A DNA stretch of 64,000 nt from NCBI RefSeq assembly GCF_002261215.1, contig NZ_NEVS01000004.1:930001-994000 (forward strand), read 5' to 3'. The notes below the pieces were generated by a model. That model had not been told where the DNA came from and ran no database searches. It was given only the letters and a program-made list of their open reading frames with translations. Shown here piece after piece: positions 53,032 through 62,204 of the stretch. The stretch's first letter is position 1, and every line of letters begins with the position of its first letter. The position numbers and the translations under genes were made by a program. The stretch is from Bordetella genomosp. 11 (GTDB lineage: Bacteria > Pseudomonadota > Gammaproteobacteria > Burkholderiales > Burkholderiaceae_B).

Positions 53032-54900
53032 ATGTCGCACTCGACCGACCAAGCAAAGACACGCTGCCTTGCGCTGTTGCCGGATGCGGCCGAACCGCCG
53101 ACGCCGCGTCCGGGCCAGACGCTGGACGACGTACTGGCATTCGATCCGGCGCGGCGGATCTGGCTGAAGTCCGGCCTGGGGGCGGCCGTGCTTTCCCTGT
53201 TCGGCGCGCCCGCCCTGGCGGGGAATGCGGATAGAACCAACGGTGGCGCGGATGTCGGCGGCAAGGCGCCGGATACCGGGCGGCCCTACACGGCGGGACT
53301 GGACCCCGCCCAGGACTACACCGTCCGCTTCGAGTCCGTGCCCCGCTCGCTGGCCGATCGGGTCGTCGTGCCGCCCGGGTACGAAGTACAGGTGCTGTTT
53401 TCTTCAGGCGACGCCGTCGAAGCGGGATCGACGTCCTGGACCGAAGGCGTCTTTCCCTCCTGGGACGTCGCGGGCCGGCGCGCCGGCGGAGATCACGACG
53501 GCATGCATTACTTCGAGCTGCCCGGCGTCGACCCGCGCAGGGGCGGGCTGCTGGCGATCAATCATGAACAGGTCGACATGCGGGTCTTTTTTGCCGAGGA
53601 AACGTTCCCGGGCAACGCTTTCGACGAAAAGACAGCGACGCCCGAACAAAAGCGCGTCGCGCTGTCGGCGGTCGGCGTTTCCATCATCGAAATCGAGTTC
53701 GATGGCGGTACATGGCGCATCCAGCGCGATTCCCGCTACAACCGCCGCTATACGGGCAACACGGTCTATGACGTCGGCGGCCCGGCGCGCGAACGCGTCG
53801 GCGCGACGGTAACCGGCACCTTGAACAACTGCTCCAGCGGCGCCACGCCGTGGGGCACCTACCTTACCTGCGAGGAAGCGACGTTCAACTATTTCGATTC
53901 CAGCCAGCCCAGGCACGGCTACGGTTGGGTGGTGGAGCTGGATCCACAGGGCCGGATCCTGCGGCAGGGCGTCAAGCGCACCGCCATGGGACGCTTCAAC
54001 CATGAAAACGTCGCCTGGCTGGACGACGCCGACAGGCGCGTGGCGTTCTACATGGGCGACGACAGCACGCCAGGCTGCATCTACAAGTTCGTGCCCGACC
54101 GGCCCTACGATGCCGCGGACCGCGCGGCCAACCTGGGATTGCTGGACGAAGGCACGCTGTATGTCGCGCGGTTCGAACCCTCGGGCCAGGGCAAATGGCT
54201 TCCATTGAAGCAGGGCCTTCCCGGCCTTACCGCCGCCGAGGGCTACGCGACGCAGGCCGACATACTGGTCGAATGCCAACGGGCCGCCGTGGCTGCCGGC
54301 GGCACGGTGATGGATCGTCCCGAGTGGATCACCGTCGGTCCCGGCAAGGATATCCACGTGACGCTGACCAATTACAACGGCCGGGGCGGCAAGGTGCCGG
54401 TGGACGACGCCAACCCCCGGCCGGAGAACCACCATGGCCATATCATCCGTTGGACGGAAGCCGGGCACTCGCCGCTGGCGACCGCGTTCACCTGGGACAT
54501 CTTCCTGCTGGCCGGGGATCCGCGGCAGGCGGCCGCGCAAGGCAAACCGAATCTCGCGGGCAATATCCAGGGCGATAGTTTCAGCAGCCCGGATGGCCTG
54601 CGCCAGGATCCGGCAGGGCGGTTATGGGTCCAGACGGATATGAACCTGGGCGCGGTCGCCACGCCGGCCGTCTTCGGCAACAACGGCATGTACTGCGTCG
54701 ATCCGGCGACCGGGCAATCTAAGCGCTTCCTGGTCGGCCCGGTCGGCTGCGAACTGACCGGCGTCGCCTACACGCCCGACCTCACCACGTTCTTCGTCAA
54801 CATCCAGCACCCCACGCAGGCCTGGCCCACCGCCGGTCGCACACCGCGTTCGTCGACCCTGGCCATACGGCGCACGGACGGCGCGCCGGTCGGCGCGTAG
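53032..54900 (+). CDS. PhoX/DUF839-family protein, probably Tat-exported
   Basis: A 622-residue beta-propeller protein of the PhoX family. An N-terminal segment with RRIWLKSGLGAAVLSLFG and APALA resembles a Tat signal, with Trp in place of the usual Phe after the twin Arg. Family segments seen are FPSWDVAGRRAGGDHDGMHYFEL, LLAINHEQVD, NNCSSGATPWGTYLTCEEATFNYF, GRFNHENVAW and the C-terminal SPDGLRQDPAGRLWVQTD. Characterised PhoX enzymes are Ca/Fe-dependent alkaline phosphatases; many DUF839 members are untested. ATG 53032 has AAGGAG upstream. It lies 68 nt after the LysR gene on the same strand, with no further partner gene, so it is probably its own unit. Confidence 0.88.
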   Translation: MSHSTDQAKTRCLALLPDAAEPPTPRPGQTLDDVLAFDPARRIWLKSGLGAAVLSLFGAPALAGNADRTNGGADVGGKAPDTGRPYTAGLDPAQDYTVRFESVPRSLADRVVVPPGYEVQVLFSSGDAVEAGSTSWTEGVFPSWDVAGRRAGGDHDGMHYFELPGVDPRRGGLLAINHEQVDMRVFFAEETFPGNAFDEKTATPEQKRVALSAVGVSIIEIEFDGGTWRIQRDSRYNRRYTGNTVYDVGGPARERVGATVTGTLNNCSSGATPWGTYLTCEEATFNYFDSSQPRHGYGWVVELDPQGRILRQGVKRTAMGRFNHENVAWLDDADRRVAFYMGDDSTPGCIYKFVPDRPYDAADRAANLGLLDEGTLYVARFEPSGQGKWLPLKQGLPGLTAAEGYATQADILVECQRAAVAAGGTVMDRPEWITVGPGKDIHVTLTNYNGRGGKVPVDDANPRPENHHGHIIRWTEAGHSPLATAFTWDIFLLAGDPRQAAAQGKPNLAGNIQGDSFSSPDGLRQDPAGRLWVQTDMNLGAVATPAVFGNNGMYCVDPATGQSKRFLVGPVGCELTGVAYTPDLTTFFVNIQHPTQAWPTAGRTPRSSTLAIRRTDGAPVGA

Positions 54901-55017
54901 CCCCGCCGGGCGCACGATCCCCGGGCAGGCCGCGATCGCCCGCGTGGCGTACCGGGCGGGCCCGCCCTTGCGGGATCGCGCCGCCGCGGCAGAGCACCCG
55001 CGCGGCGGGGAAGGCGC

Positions 55018-55037
55018 TTGTACACGCGGGTATACAA
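55018..55037. promoter_or_regulatory. TTGTA-N10-TACAA inverted repeat upstream of second Bug gene
   Basis: TTGTA (55018-55022) and TACAA (55033-55037) flank a 10-nt centre, and TATACAAT within it resembles a -10 box. It stands out as AT-rich in the otherwise GC-rich 245-nt gap between the PhoX-like gene and the Bug gene at 55146. It could be a promoter with an overlapping operator, for example for a GntR-type regulator. Confidence 0.4.
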
Positions 55038-55145
55038 TCCTGCCGCAAGTGCTCGCGGGACGCGACGGTCTTCAAAAAGCGCGGCATCAGCCGCCCCTCG
55101 ACCGTTTTTGCCAAGCTCCCACAAACCTGGATATCAGGAGAAAAC

Positions 55146-56111
55146 ATGAAATTCGGCAAATCCCTGCTGGGGAAGTTGCTCGCAGGCACCGTGCTCTGCG
55201 CCGGCACCCTGGCGGCCCACGCCGCCGGTTGGCCCGAGAAGCCGATCACCCTTGTGGTCCCGTTCCCGCCCGGCGGCACCACCGACATCGTCGGCCGCCC
55301 GCTGGCGGAAGCCCTGGCCAAGAAACTCGGCAAGCCTGTCATCGTGGACAATCGCGCCGGCGCGGGCGGCACGATCGGCGCGGGGTACGTTGCGCGTTCC
55401 AATCCGGACGGCTACACCATTTTCCTGTCGACCATCGCGCACACCATCGCGCCTTCGACCTACGACAAGCTGCCCTACGACTTCGAAAAGGATTTCGCGC
55501 CGATCACCATCATCGCGTCCTCGCCGAACCTGCTTATCGTCAATAACAACCTGCCGGTCAAGACCATTCCGGAATTGATCGACTACGCCAAGAAGAATCC
55601 GGGCAAGCTGAACTTCGGTTCGGCAGGCATCGGCAGCACGGAGCACCTGGCTGGCGAGCTGTTCAAGAGAATGGCCAAAATCGATATCGCGCACGTGCCC
55701 TACAAGGGTGGCGCGCCGATGATGGCGGACCTGATTTCCGGCCAGATCCAGATGGCCATCGAAACCAGCGGCTCGGCACTTTCGCAGATCCGGGCCGGCA
55801 CGGTCCGCGCCCTGGGTGTCAGCAGCGAGAAGCCCAGCGCCTACTTCCCCGGGATTCCCGCCATCGACGAGGCCGGGCTGCCGGGCTACACCTTCTCGAC
55901 GTGGTATGGCCTGGTGGTTCCGGCCAAGGTGCCCAAGGATGTGCAGGCCAAGCTGTACCAGGCCACGCTGGAGGCTTTGAAGGACCCGCAGATGGCCAAG
56001 GTGCTGGAAACCATCGGCGCGGAGCCGGGCGGCGAGAAGCCGGAAGTGTTCGGCAAGTTCATCGTCGACCAGACCAACAAGTGGCATGACATCCTGAAGG
56101 GCGGCAAGTAA
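55146..56111 (+). CDS. Bug/TctC-family periplasmic solute-binding protein
   Basis: A 321-residue Bug receptor with a signal peptide (LLAGTVLCAGTLAAHA|AG) and the core WPEKPITLVVPFPPGGTTDI, VDNRAGAGGTIGAGYV, PDGYTIFLST, YDFEKDFAPIT and VPYKGGAPMMADLISGQ. ATG 55146 is preceded by AGGAG at a good distance. It is monocistronic by appearance: about 245 nt of leader region upstream and a strong intrinsic terminator at 56148-56176 downstream. No transporter membrane genes or enzymes adjoin it to suggest a ligand. Confidence 0.94.
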   Translation: MKFGKSLLGKLLAGTVLCAGTLAAHAAGWPEKPITLVVPFPPGGTTDIVGRPLAEALAKKLGKPVIVDNRAGAGGTIGAGYVARSNPDGYTIFLSTIAHTIAPSTYDKLPYDFEKDFAPITIIASSPNLLIVNNNLPVKTIPELIDYAKKNPGKLNFGSAGIGSTEHLAGELFKRMAKIDIAHVPYKGGAPMMADLISGQIQMAIETSGSALSQIRAGTVRALGVSSEKPSAYFPGIPAIDEAGLPGYTFSTWYGLVVPAKVPKDVQAKLYQATLEALKDPQMAKVLETIGAEPGGEKPEVFGKFIVDQTNKWHDILKGGK

Positions 56112-56147
56112 GCCGGCGGGCGCCTTGCCCGACCGTATGTCATCGAC

Positions 56148-56176
56148 ACGGCCGCCGGTGTTCCGGCGGCCGTTTT
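56148..56176 (+). terminator. Rho-independent terminator after second Bug gene
   Basis: A perfect 11-bp GC-rich stem (56148-56158 with 56163-56173) with loop TGTT and a TTTT tail (56173-56176) lies 37 nt after the Bug stop. It ends only a few bases before the Shine-Dalgarno of the next gene at 56193. Confidence 0.85.
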
Positions 56177-56192
56177 CCTGGAGGCATGGATC

Positions 56193-56501
56193 ATGCACTA
56201 CCTGCTTGCCTACGAGTTGGCGCCCGATTACCTTGCCCGCCGCGGCCAGTTCCGCGACGCGCACCTGGACCTGGCCTGGCGGGCGTCCCAACGCGGCGAA
56301 ATCGTCCTGGCCGGCGCCGCCGGCGATCCGATCGACAGCGCGCTTCTGTTGTTCGAATCGGATAGCCCGGCGGTAGCGGAAGCCTTCGCCAGGAACGACC
56401 CTTATGTGGTCAATGGCCTGGTCACGCGCTGGACGGTCAAGCCCTGGCACACCGTGGTCGGCGCGAAAGCCGCCACGCCGGTCAGGCCCGGCGGCGCCTG
56501 A
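56193..56501 (+). CDS. YciI-like small protein
   Basis: A 102-residue protein with the YciI fold signature: MHYLLAYEL start, RGQFRDAHLDLAW with the family His/Asp, GEIVLAGAAGD, and ESDSPAVAEAFARNDPYVVNGLVTRWTVKPW. YciI-like proteins are small ferredoxin-like proteins, some fused to or acting with enzymes of aromatic degradation. No activity can be assigned here. The Shine-Dalgarno GGAGG lies directly after the terminator of the preceding Bug gene, so expression needs read-through or a promoter hidden in the terminator region. Confidence 0.88.
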   Translation: MHYLLAYELAPDYLARRGQFRDAHLDLAWRASQRGEIVLAGAAGDPIDSALLLFESDSPAVAEAFARNDPYVVNGLVTRWTVKPWHTVVGAKAATPVRPGGA

Positions 56502-56691
56502 CGCCGGTCCGGCGGCCTTAACCGCCCGCGAAGGGTGCCTATCCGGAACATGAATTCCCAAGGCGGGCAGAATCTCCTACAGTCGTGCTGTCGCCCGCGT
56601 GCCGGCATCGTCTATCCCGGTGGCGGTCCGCGTGGCGGCCGCGGCCGTCCCGGCACCCCGGGGCCGCAGGCAACCCTGGGAGACTCGCAAA

Positions 56692-57072
56692 TTGATCGAC
56701 CATCTGGATCACCTGGTTCTGACCACGGCGAACGAAGCCGCGTGCACGCGCTTCTACGTCGATATCCTCGGCATGCGCCTGGAAACCTTCGGCGAGGGGC
56801 GCAAAGCCTACGCTTTCGGTAACCAGAAGATCAATCTGCACGTCAAGGGCCGGGAATTCGAACCCAAGGCGCATCTGCCGGTGCCGGGCGCGCTGGACCT
56901 GTGCTTTATCGCCAGCGTCCCCCTGGAGCAGGTCATCCAGCGCCTGCGCGAGCACCATGTAGAGATCGAGCAAGGCCCCGTCATGCGCACCGGAGCGACC
57001 TCGCGCATCCGTTCGGTGTATGTGCGCGACCCCGACCTGAACCTGATCGAAATCTCGGAGCTCGCGGCATGA
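56692..57072 (+). CDS. VOC-family (glyoxalase/bleomycin-resistance fold) protein
   Basis: A 126-residue vicinal-oxygen-chelate protein: [30 protein letters not shown] at the N-terminus, [10 protein letters not shown] in the middle and [17 protein letters not shown] with the metal-ligand Glu at the end. This is the pattern of lactoylglutathione-lyase-like or bleomycin-resistance-like single-domain VOC proteins. The substrate is unknown. I chose TTG 56692 because GGGAG lies 9 nt upstream and the frame before it encodes an implausible Ala/Arg/Pro-rich extension. Its stop overlaps the ppc start in ATGA, so the two are translated together, an unusual pairing. Confidence 0.85.
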   Translation: MIDHLDHLVLTTANEAACTRFYVDILGMRLETFGEGRKAYAFGNQKINLHVKGREFEPKAHLPVPGALDLCFIASVPLEQVIQRLREHHVEIEQGPVMRTGATSRIRSVYVRDPDLNLIEISELAA

Positions 57073-59918
57073 GCGGCGCCTCCATTGCCCCCGATGCCGG
57101 TGCCGCTGCGTATGCCGGCCGCGACGACGGCACGCCGCCCGCCGCGCCCTCGCAACAGCCCCTGGCGGACGATATCCGCCTGCTGGGACGTTTGCTGGGC
57201 GAAGTCATCCGCGAACAGGAAGGCGACGAGGCCTACACGCTGGTGGAGCAAGTGCGCCAGCTGGCCGTGGCCTTTCGCCGCGACGACGATGCGCAGGCGG
57301 ACCAGACGCTCAAGAACCTGCTGCAATCGCTGCCGGGCATCATGCTGGTCTGCGTGGTGCGCGCCTTTACCTATTTCAGCCTGCTGGCCAATCTGGCCGA
57401 GGACCGCCACTACATCCGCCGTCGCGTGGCGCGCGAGCGCGGCGGCGACGTGCAGGAAGGCAGCATCGAGGCCATGATGGGGCGGCTGCGCGCGGCCGGC
57501 GTCGCGGCCGATCGCATTGCGCGCACCCTGGCAGACAGCCATGTGTCGCCGGTGCTGACGGCGCATCCCACCGAGGTGCAGCGCAAGAGCATCCTGGATG
57601 CGCAGCGCGCCATCGCGCAACTGCTGACCGAACGCGACGACATCCGTGGCCATGGCGTGGCGGGTGCCGCCGACGCCGTGCTGGCGCGCGAGCTGGACGC
57701 CAACGCCGCCCAGCTGCGCGGCCGCATCATCCAGTTATGGACCACGCGGTTGCTGCGCATGTCCCGGCTGACCGTCGCCGACGAAATCGAGAACGCGCTC
57801 AGCTACTACCAGACGACCTTCCTGCGCGAAATCCCGCGCCTGTACGCCAGCCTGGAGCGCGAGATGCCCGGCCATGCCGTGGCCAGTTTCCTGCGCATGG
57901 GCCAGTGGATAGGCGGCGACCGCGATGGCAATCCCAATGTGTCGGCCGACACGCTCGCCTATGCCCTGAAGCGCCAGTCGGAAATCGCCCTGCGCCACTA
58001 CCTGGCGGAGGTCCACCAGCTGGGTGGCGAATTATCCATGTCCAATTATCTGGTGGACGTGGCGCCGGCCCTGCAGGCGCTGGCGGACCGCTCGCCGGAC
58101 GATAGCGCCCATCGCCGCGACGAACCCTATCGGAAGGCGCTGTCCGGCGCGTATGCGCGGCTGGCGGCGACGCTCCAGGCCTTGACGGGCGGGGAGGCCG
58201 CGCCGCATCCGGTGGCGCCGCAGCCGCCTTATGCACGGGCGGAAGAGTTCCTGGACGATCTCAAGGTGGTCGAAGCGTCGCTGGACAGCCATCATGCCGG
58301 CGCCCTGGCCGCGCAGCGGCTGCACCCGCTGATGCGCGCGGCCAGCGTGTTCGGCTTTCACCTGGCGACGGTGGACCTGCGGCAAAGCTCGGACAAGCAC
58401 GAGGCCGTCATCGCGGAACTATTGGCCGTGGCGCGCGTGCATGCCGATTACGCGTCGCTGGACGAGGCGGCAAAGGTCGATCTGTTGCTGCGGCTGCTGG
58501 ACGATCCCCGCCCGCTACGCGTTCCCGGATCCGCGTATTCCGAACTGGCGCGCGGCGAGCTGGCCATCTTCGAAGCCGCCCGGGTCATGCGCGAGCGTTA
58601 TGGCCGGCACGCCATCCGGCACTACATCATCAGCCATACGGAAACGGTCAGCGATCTGCTGGAAGTCCTGCTGCTGCAGAAGGAATGCGGGCTGATGCGC
58701 GGGCTGCTGGGCGAGGACGCGCGGGCGGAACTGATCGTCGTGCCGCTGTTCGAAACCATCGAGGACTTGCGCAACGCCACCGCCATCATGCGCGGTTTCT
58801 ATGCCTTGCCAGGGATCTTCGATCTGGTGCATCGCAGCGGCGCCGAGCAGGACATCATGCTGGGCTACTCGGACAGCAACAAGGACGGCGGCATTTTCAC
58901 CAGCAATTGGGAGCTTTATCGCGCGGAGGTCGCCCTGGCCTCGCTGTTCGACGAATTCGCCGCGCGTGCCCCGATCAAGCTGCGCATGTTCCATGGCCGC
59001 GGCGGCACGGTAGGGCGGGGCGGCGGTCCCAGCTACCAGGCCATCCTGGCGCAGCCACCCGGAACGGTGCGCGGCCAGCTGCGCCTGACCGAGCAAGGCG
59101 AGGTCATCGCCTCCAAGTACACCAACCCGGACATCGGCCGCCGCAATCTGGAAACGCTGGTCGCCGCCACCCTGGAAACGACGCTGCTGCGCACCCAGCA
59201 GTCCGCGCCGGATGCCTTCCTGCGCGCCGCGGCGGCCCTGTCGGATGCCAGCATGCGGGCGTACCGGGCACTGGTGTACGAAACCCCGGGTTTCCGCGAG
59301 TATTTTTTCGGCTCCACGCCCATCCGCGAGATCGCCGAATTGAACATCGGCTCGCGTCCGGCATCGCGCAGCGGCGGCCAGCGGATCGAGGATCTGCGTG
59401 CCATTCCCTGGGGCTTCAGCTGGGGCCAGTGCCGCCTGACGCTGCCCGGCTGGTACGGGTTCGGCTCCGCCGTGCGCACCTTCGTCGAAGAGGCGGGCCA
59501 CGACGCCGAGGCCGCCTGGACGCTGCTGCGGGATATGTACCGCGACTGGCCTTTCTTTTGCACGCTGTTGTCGAACCTGGATATGGTGCTGGCCAAGTCC
59601 GATCTTGCCCTGGCTTCCCGCTACGCCGAGCTGGTGACCGATACCGCGCTGCGCGATCGCATCTTCCCGGTCATCGAAGCCGAATGGCACCGCACGGCGC
59701 AGGCCTTATCGCGCATCACCGGCGAGGGCGAGCGGCTGACGAACAATCCGGTCCTGGCGCGCTCGATCAGCCATCGCTTTCCCTATCTGGATCCCTTGCA
59801 CCACGTGCAGGTGGAGTTGATGCAGCGCTATCGCGAAGGACGCGGCGACGCGGTGGTGAAAACCGGTATCCACATCTCCATCAACGGGATTGCGGCGGGT
59901 CTGCGCAATAGCGGCTGA
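57069..59918 (+). CDS. ppc: Phosphoenolpyruvate carboxylase
   Basis: A 949-residue PEP carboxylase that makes oxaloacetate from phosphoenolpyruvate and bicarbonate to refill the TCA cycle. The catalytic His lies in [13 protein letters not shown] (near residue 165). [24 protein letters not shown] (near 599) and [14 protein letters not shown] (near 641) are intact. The C-terminus reads [11 protein letters not shown], where (Q/R)NTG is usual, so Ser replaces Thr in the tail that takes part in catalysis. The length is slightly above the E. coli enzyme, with an N-terminal extension of about 30 low-complexity residues. ATG 57069 overlaps the VOC stop. The last 38 nt overlap the 3' end of the convergent IclR gene. 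Confidence 0.97.
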   Translation: MSGASIAPDAGAAAYAGRDDGTPPAAPSQQPLADDIRLLGRLLGEVIREQEGDEAYTLVEQVRQLAVAFRRDDDAQADQTLKNLLQSLPGIMLVCVVRAFTYFSLLANLAEDRHYIRRRVARERGGDVQEGSIEAMMGRLRAAGVAADRIARTLADSHVSPVLTAHPTEVQRKSILDAQRAIAQLLTERDDIRGHGVAGAADAVLARELDANAAQLRGRIIQLWTTRLLRMSRLTVADEIENALSYYQTTFLREIPRLYASLEREMPGHAVASFLRMGQWIGGDRDGNPNVSADTLAYALKRQSEIALRHYLAEVHQLGGELSMSNYLVDVAPALQALADRSPDDSAHRRDEPYRKALSGAYARLAATLQALTGGEAAPHPVAPQPPYARAEEFLDDLKVVEASLDSHHAGALAAQRLHPLMRAASVFGFHLATVDLRQSSDKHEAVIAELLAVARVHADYASLDEAAKVDLLLRLLDDPRPLRVPGSAYSELARGELAIFEAARVMRERYGRHAIRHYIISHTETVSDLLEVLLLQKECGLMRGLLGEDARAELIVVPLFETIEDLRNATAIMRGFYALPGIFDLVHRSGAEQDIMLGYSDSNKDGGIFTSNWELYRAEVALASLFDEFAARAPIKLRMFHGRGGTVGRGGGPSYQAILAQPPGTVRGQLRLTEQGEVIASKYTNPDIGRRNLETLVAATLETTLLRTQQSAPDAFLRAAAALSDASMRAYRALVYETPGFREYFFGSTPIREIAELNIGSRPASRSGGQRIEDLRAIPWGFSWGQCRLTLPGWYGFGSAVRTFVEEAGHDAEAAWTLLRDMYRDWPFFCTLLSNLDMVLAKSDLALASRYAELVTDTALRDRIFPVIEAEWHRTAQALSRITGEGERLTNNPVLARSISHRFPYLDPLHHVQVELMQRYREGRGDAVVKTGIHISINGIAAGLRNSG

Positions 59919-60699
59919 GCGGGCCCGCCGCGCCGCGCGACATGTCGGCCTGCACATGCTTCACGCAGGCCGACAGATACTTGCCGAGCAAGGCCCTGCG
60001 TGGCGGATCCATGCGCTGGGAGATCGTCGTGACGAACACCGCGGCGGCGGCCATGCCGCCGGGTTGCCGGATATCCATGCCGATGGCGCTGACGCCGGCG
60101 GCCGCGACGCCGTCATCCAGCGCGTAGCCGATTTGCCGCGTTTGCCGGATCGATTCGCGCAGCGAGGCGGCGCTGAAATTCGGGTACCGCGCCAGCTTGT
60201 CCGCGATGGCGTGCAGGGCGATATCGATTTCCTCGTCGCTCATCGCGGCCAGGATGGCAAGCCCGCCCACCCCCACGCCCAGCGGATGCCGGTCTCCCAC
60301 GCCCGAGGTCAAGGTCTGGATCGGGAAGTTGCCCGCGATCCGGTCCAGGCATACGGTTTCGAAGCCGCTGCGCACGACCAGGAAGGCCATATCGCCGGTC
60401 TGTTCCGCCAGGCGCCGCAAATGCGGGTGGCAGGTTTCCCGCAGATTGTTTTCCGGCAGCGCGCACAGGCCCAGCTCGTAGATCAGCGGACCGAGACGAT
60501 AGCCACGCTGGCCGGGGATGCGCACCAGCATGCGTTCGCTGACCAGCCGTTGCAGCAGGCGGTGCGCGGTGGATTTTTCCATGTCGGCGCGCCGCGCCAG
60601 GTCGATCAGGCGCAAGTGCTGCGACGGGCTGCTGGCAATCAGGCGCAGCAGATCGACGGCGCGGCCCACGGTGCTGGCCGGCGAAGCTCGGTTTTGCAT
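59881..60699 (-). CDS. IclR-family transcriptional regulator
   Basis: A 272-residue IclR regulator with an N-terminal winged helix-turn-helix ([14 protein letters not shown] to [15 protein letters not shown]) and a C-terminal GAF-like effector domain ([59 protein letters not shown]). ATG 60699 fits the usual N-terminal length; a TTG at 60744 would add 15 residues. No clear Shine-Dalgarno is seen for either. It diverges from the operon of a Bug receptor and two alpha/beta hydrolases, which it probably controls. It is convergent with ppc, overlapping by 38 nt. Confidence 0.92.
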   Translation of the reverse strand: MQNRASPASTVGRAVDLLRLIASSPSQHLRLIDLARRADMEKSTAHRLLQRLVSERMLVRIPGQRGYRLGPLIYELGLCALPENNLRETCHPHLRRLAEQTGDMAFLVVRSGFETVCLDRIAGNFPIQTLTSGVGDRHPLGVGVGGLAILAAMSDEEIDIALHAIADKLARYPNFSAASLRESIRQTRQIGYALDDGVAAAGVSAIGMDIRQPGGMAAAAVFVTTISQRMDPPRRALLGKYLSACVKHVQADMSRGAAGPLSRYCADPPQSR

Positions 60700-61177
60700 G
60701 GTTCGTATCAACCGCCTGAAGCGGTCATCCAGGACGTCATACAAATTTCCAGATACTGGGAATGCATCGATGCGGCGCTGCCGGGGCCGCGTTTCCCGCG
60801 ACGGCTGCGTTGCCTCAAAATATCACGCGCCATGCGCGCGACAAACCCCTTTTTCGCATCGCGCCGCACGATCCCTACCCGGGCGTTCCGCGCGCGCGAT
60901 CGCGGTGCATGAACGAAGGTGCCGCGCGCTTTTGGTGCCGGCCTCGCGCACCACCGGGGGGAGCTGGCGGCCTTGCCGCGCGCCACCCTCGCCATCGCGC
61001 CGCACCATTTGCGCCGGGTTTTACTAAATGGGAAAAACCGGCCGAAACATTGACGGCCGTTTCGGCGGGTTCCAATATCGCCCTGACAACGCGCACGGCC
61101 GCTCGAGCCGGCGCAATCACGGGGAACGAAGGCGCCACGCGGACACGCGGCATGCCTTCAACAAAGGGGGTCGTTGC
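60700..61177. promoter_or_regulatory. Divergent intergenic region (IclR / third Bug operon) with an 8-10-8 inverted repeat
   Basis: No convincing gene is seen in these 478 nt. The most notable element is a perfect inverted repeat, GCCGAAAC (61041-61048) and GTTTCGGC (61059-61066), with looser symmetry continuing outwards through GGGAA and TTCC. IclR proteins bind palindromes of this sort, so it is a candidate operator about 110 nt before the Bug start. Short frames crossing the region are high-GC artefacts. Confidence 0.5.
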
Positions 61178-62152
61178 ATGGACAAGATCTTCGCCTGGAC
61201 CATCGGGATTCTGCTTTCCCTGGCGCTCGCCAGCCCGACCCCATCCCGCGCCGCGGGTTATCCCGACCATTCGATACGCATCATCGTCCCGTATCCGCCC
61301 GGAGACCTGGCCGACGTCATCACACGGCTGCTCGGCAACGACATGGCGCAATCGCTGGGGCAGTCCATCGTCGTGGAAAACCACCCGGGCGCATCGGGCC
61401 TGATCGGCCTGCAGATGGCCTCGCGCGCCGAACCCGACGGCTATACCCTGGTGATGGGGCAGATGGGCGCGGTGGTGGTGGCGCCCTTGACCAACGACTG
61501 GCCCATCGATGTACGCAAGACGCTGGCGCCCGTGGCGCTGGCATACACCAACTACATGATGCTGGTGGCCAAGCCGGATTTCCCGGCGAAGACGTTGCCG
61601 GAATTGATCGCATATTCCCGGCAGCATCCCGGCCGGGTGCGCGTCGGCACCAACGGGGAGGGCGGTTTCCCCCATTTGTCGATGGAGCTGTTGAAGGAAA
61701 AGGCGGGCTTCGATTTTACGAACGTCCCTTACAAAGGCAGCACCCAGATCATGTCGGACCTGATGTCCGGGCGTGTCGAGTTGACGGTGTTCGGCTACTC
61801 GGGCCTGTACCCCTATGTCCAGGACGGCCGCTTGATCGCGCTGGGCGTGACGGGCCGCAGCCGGGCGCCGAACGCGCCGAATATCCCCACCTTCGGTGAA
61901 AGCGTGCCTGGCTACGAGGCGCTGGGATGGTTCGGCTTGTTCGCGCCGGCCGGTACCCCCGCCGACGTGGTGGCAAAAGTGAATAACGCCCTGAACAAGG
62001 CGGTTGCCGATCCGCAGGTCCAGGTGCAGGCGCAGCGGCTGGGCCTGGACGCGGCGACCGGCACGCCGGCCCAGTTCGCGAAAGTCTGGGCCGACGATTA
62101 CGCCAAATGGGGCGGCACGATAAGCAATCTTGGCCTGGCCAGGAAAAAGTGA
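61178..62152 (+). CDS. Bug/TctC-family periplasmic solute-binding protein
   Basis: A 324-residue Bug receptor: signal peptide (IGILLSLALASPTPSRA|AG), then YPDHSIRIIVPYPPGDLADV, VENHPGASGLIGLQM, PDGYTLVMGQ, NVPYKGSTQIMSDLMSG and a C-terminal WADDYAKWGGTI. Most Bug proteins have PPGG after the first strand; here it is PPGD. ATG 61178 follows AGGGGG by about 8 nt, and the longer frame upstream is not needed. It heads an operon with two alpha/beta hydrolases and diverges from IclR, suggesting uptake of an aromatic or heterocyclic acid whose breakdown needs those hydrolases. Confidence 0.93.
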   Translation: MDKIFAWTIGILLSLALASPTPSRAAGYPDHSIRIIVPYPPGDLADVITRLLGNDMAQSLGQSIVVENHPGASGLIGLQMASRAEPDGYTLVMGQMGAVVVAPLTNDWPIDVRKTLAPVALAYTNYMMLVAKPDFPAKTLPELIAYSRQHPGRVRVGTNGEGGFPHLSMELLKEKAGFDFTNVPYKGSTQIMSDLMSGRVELTVFGYSGLYPYVQDGRLIALGVTGRSRAPNAPNIPTFGESVPGYEALGWFGLFAPAGTPADVVAKVNNALNKAVADPQVQVQAQRLGLDAATGTPAQFAKVWADDYAKWGGTISNLGLARKK

Positions 62153-62204
62153 CCGGCGTTCCGCGCCGGGCGACGGCACGGGCCACAACAAGGAGACACG
62201 CGGC

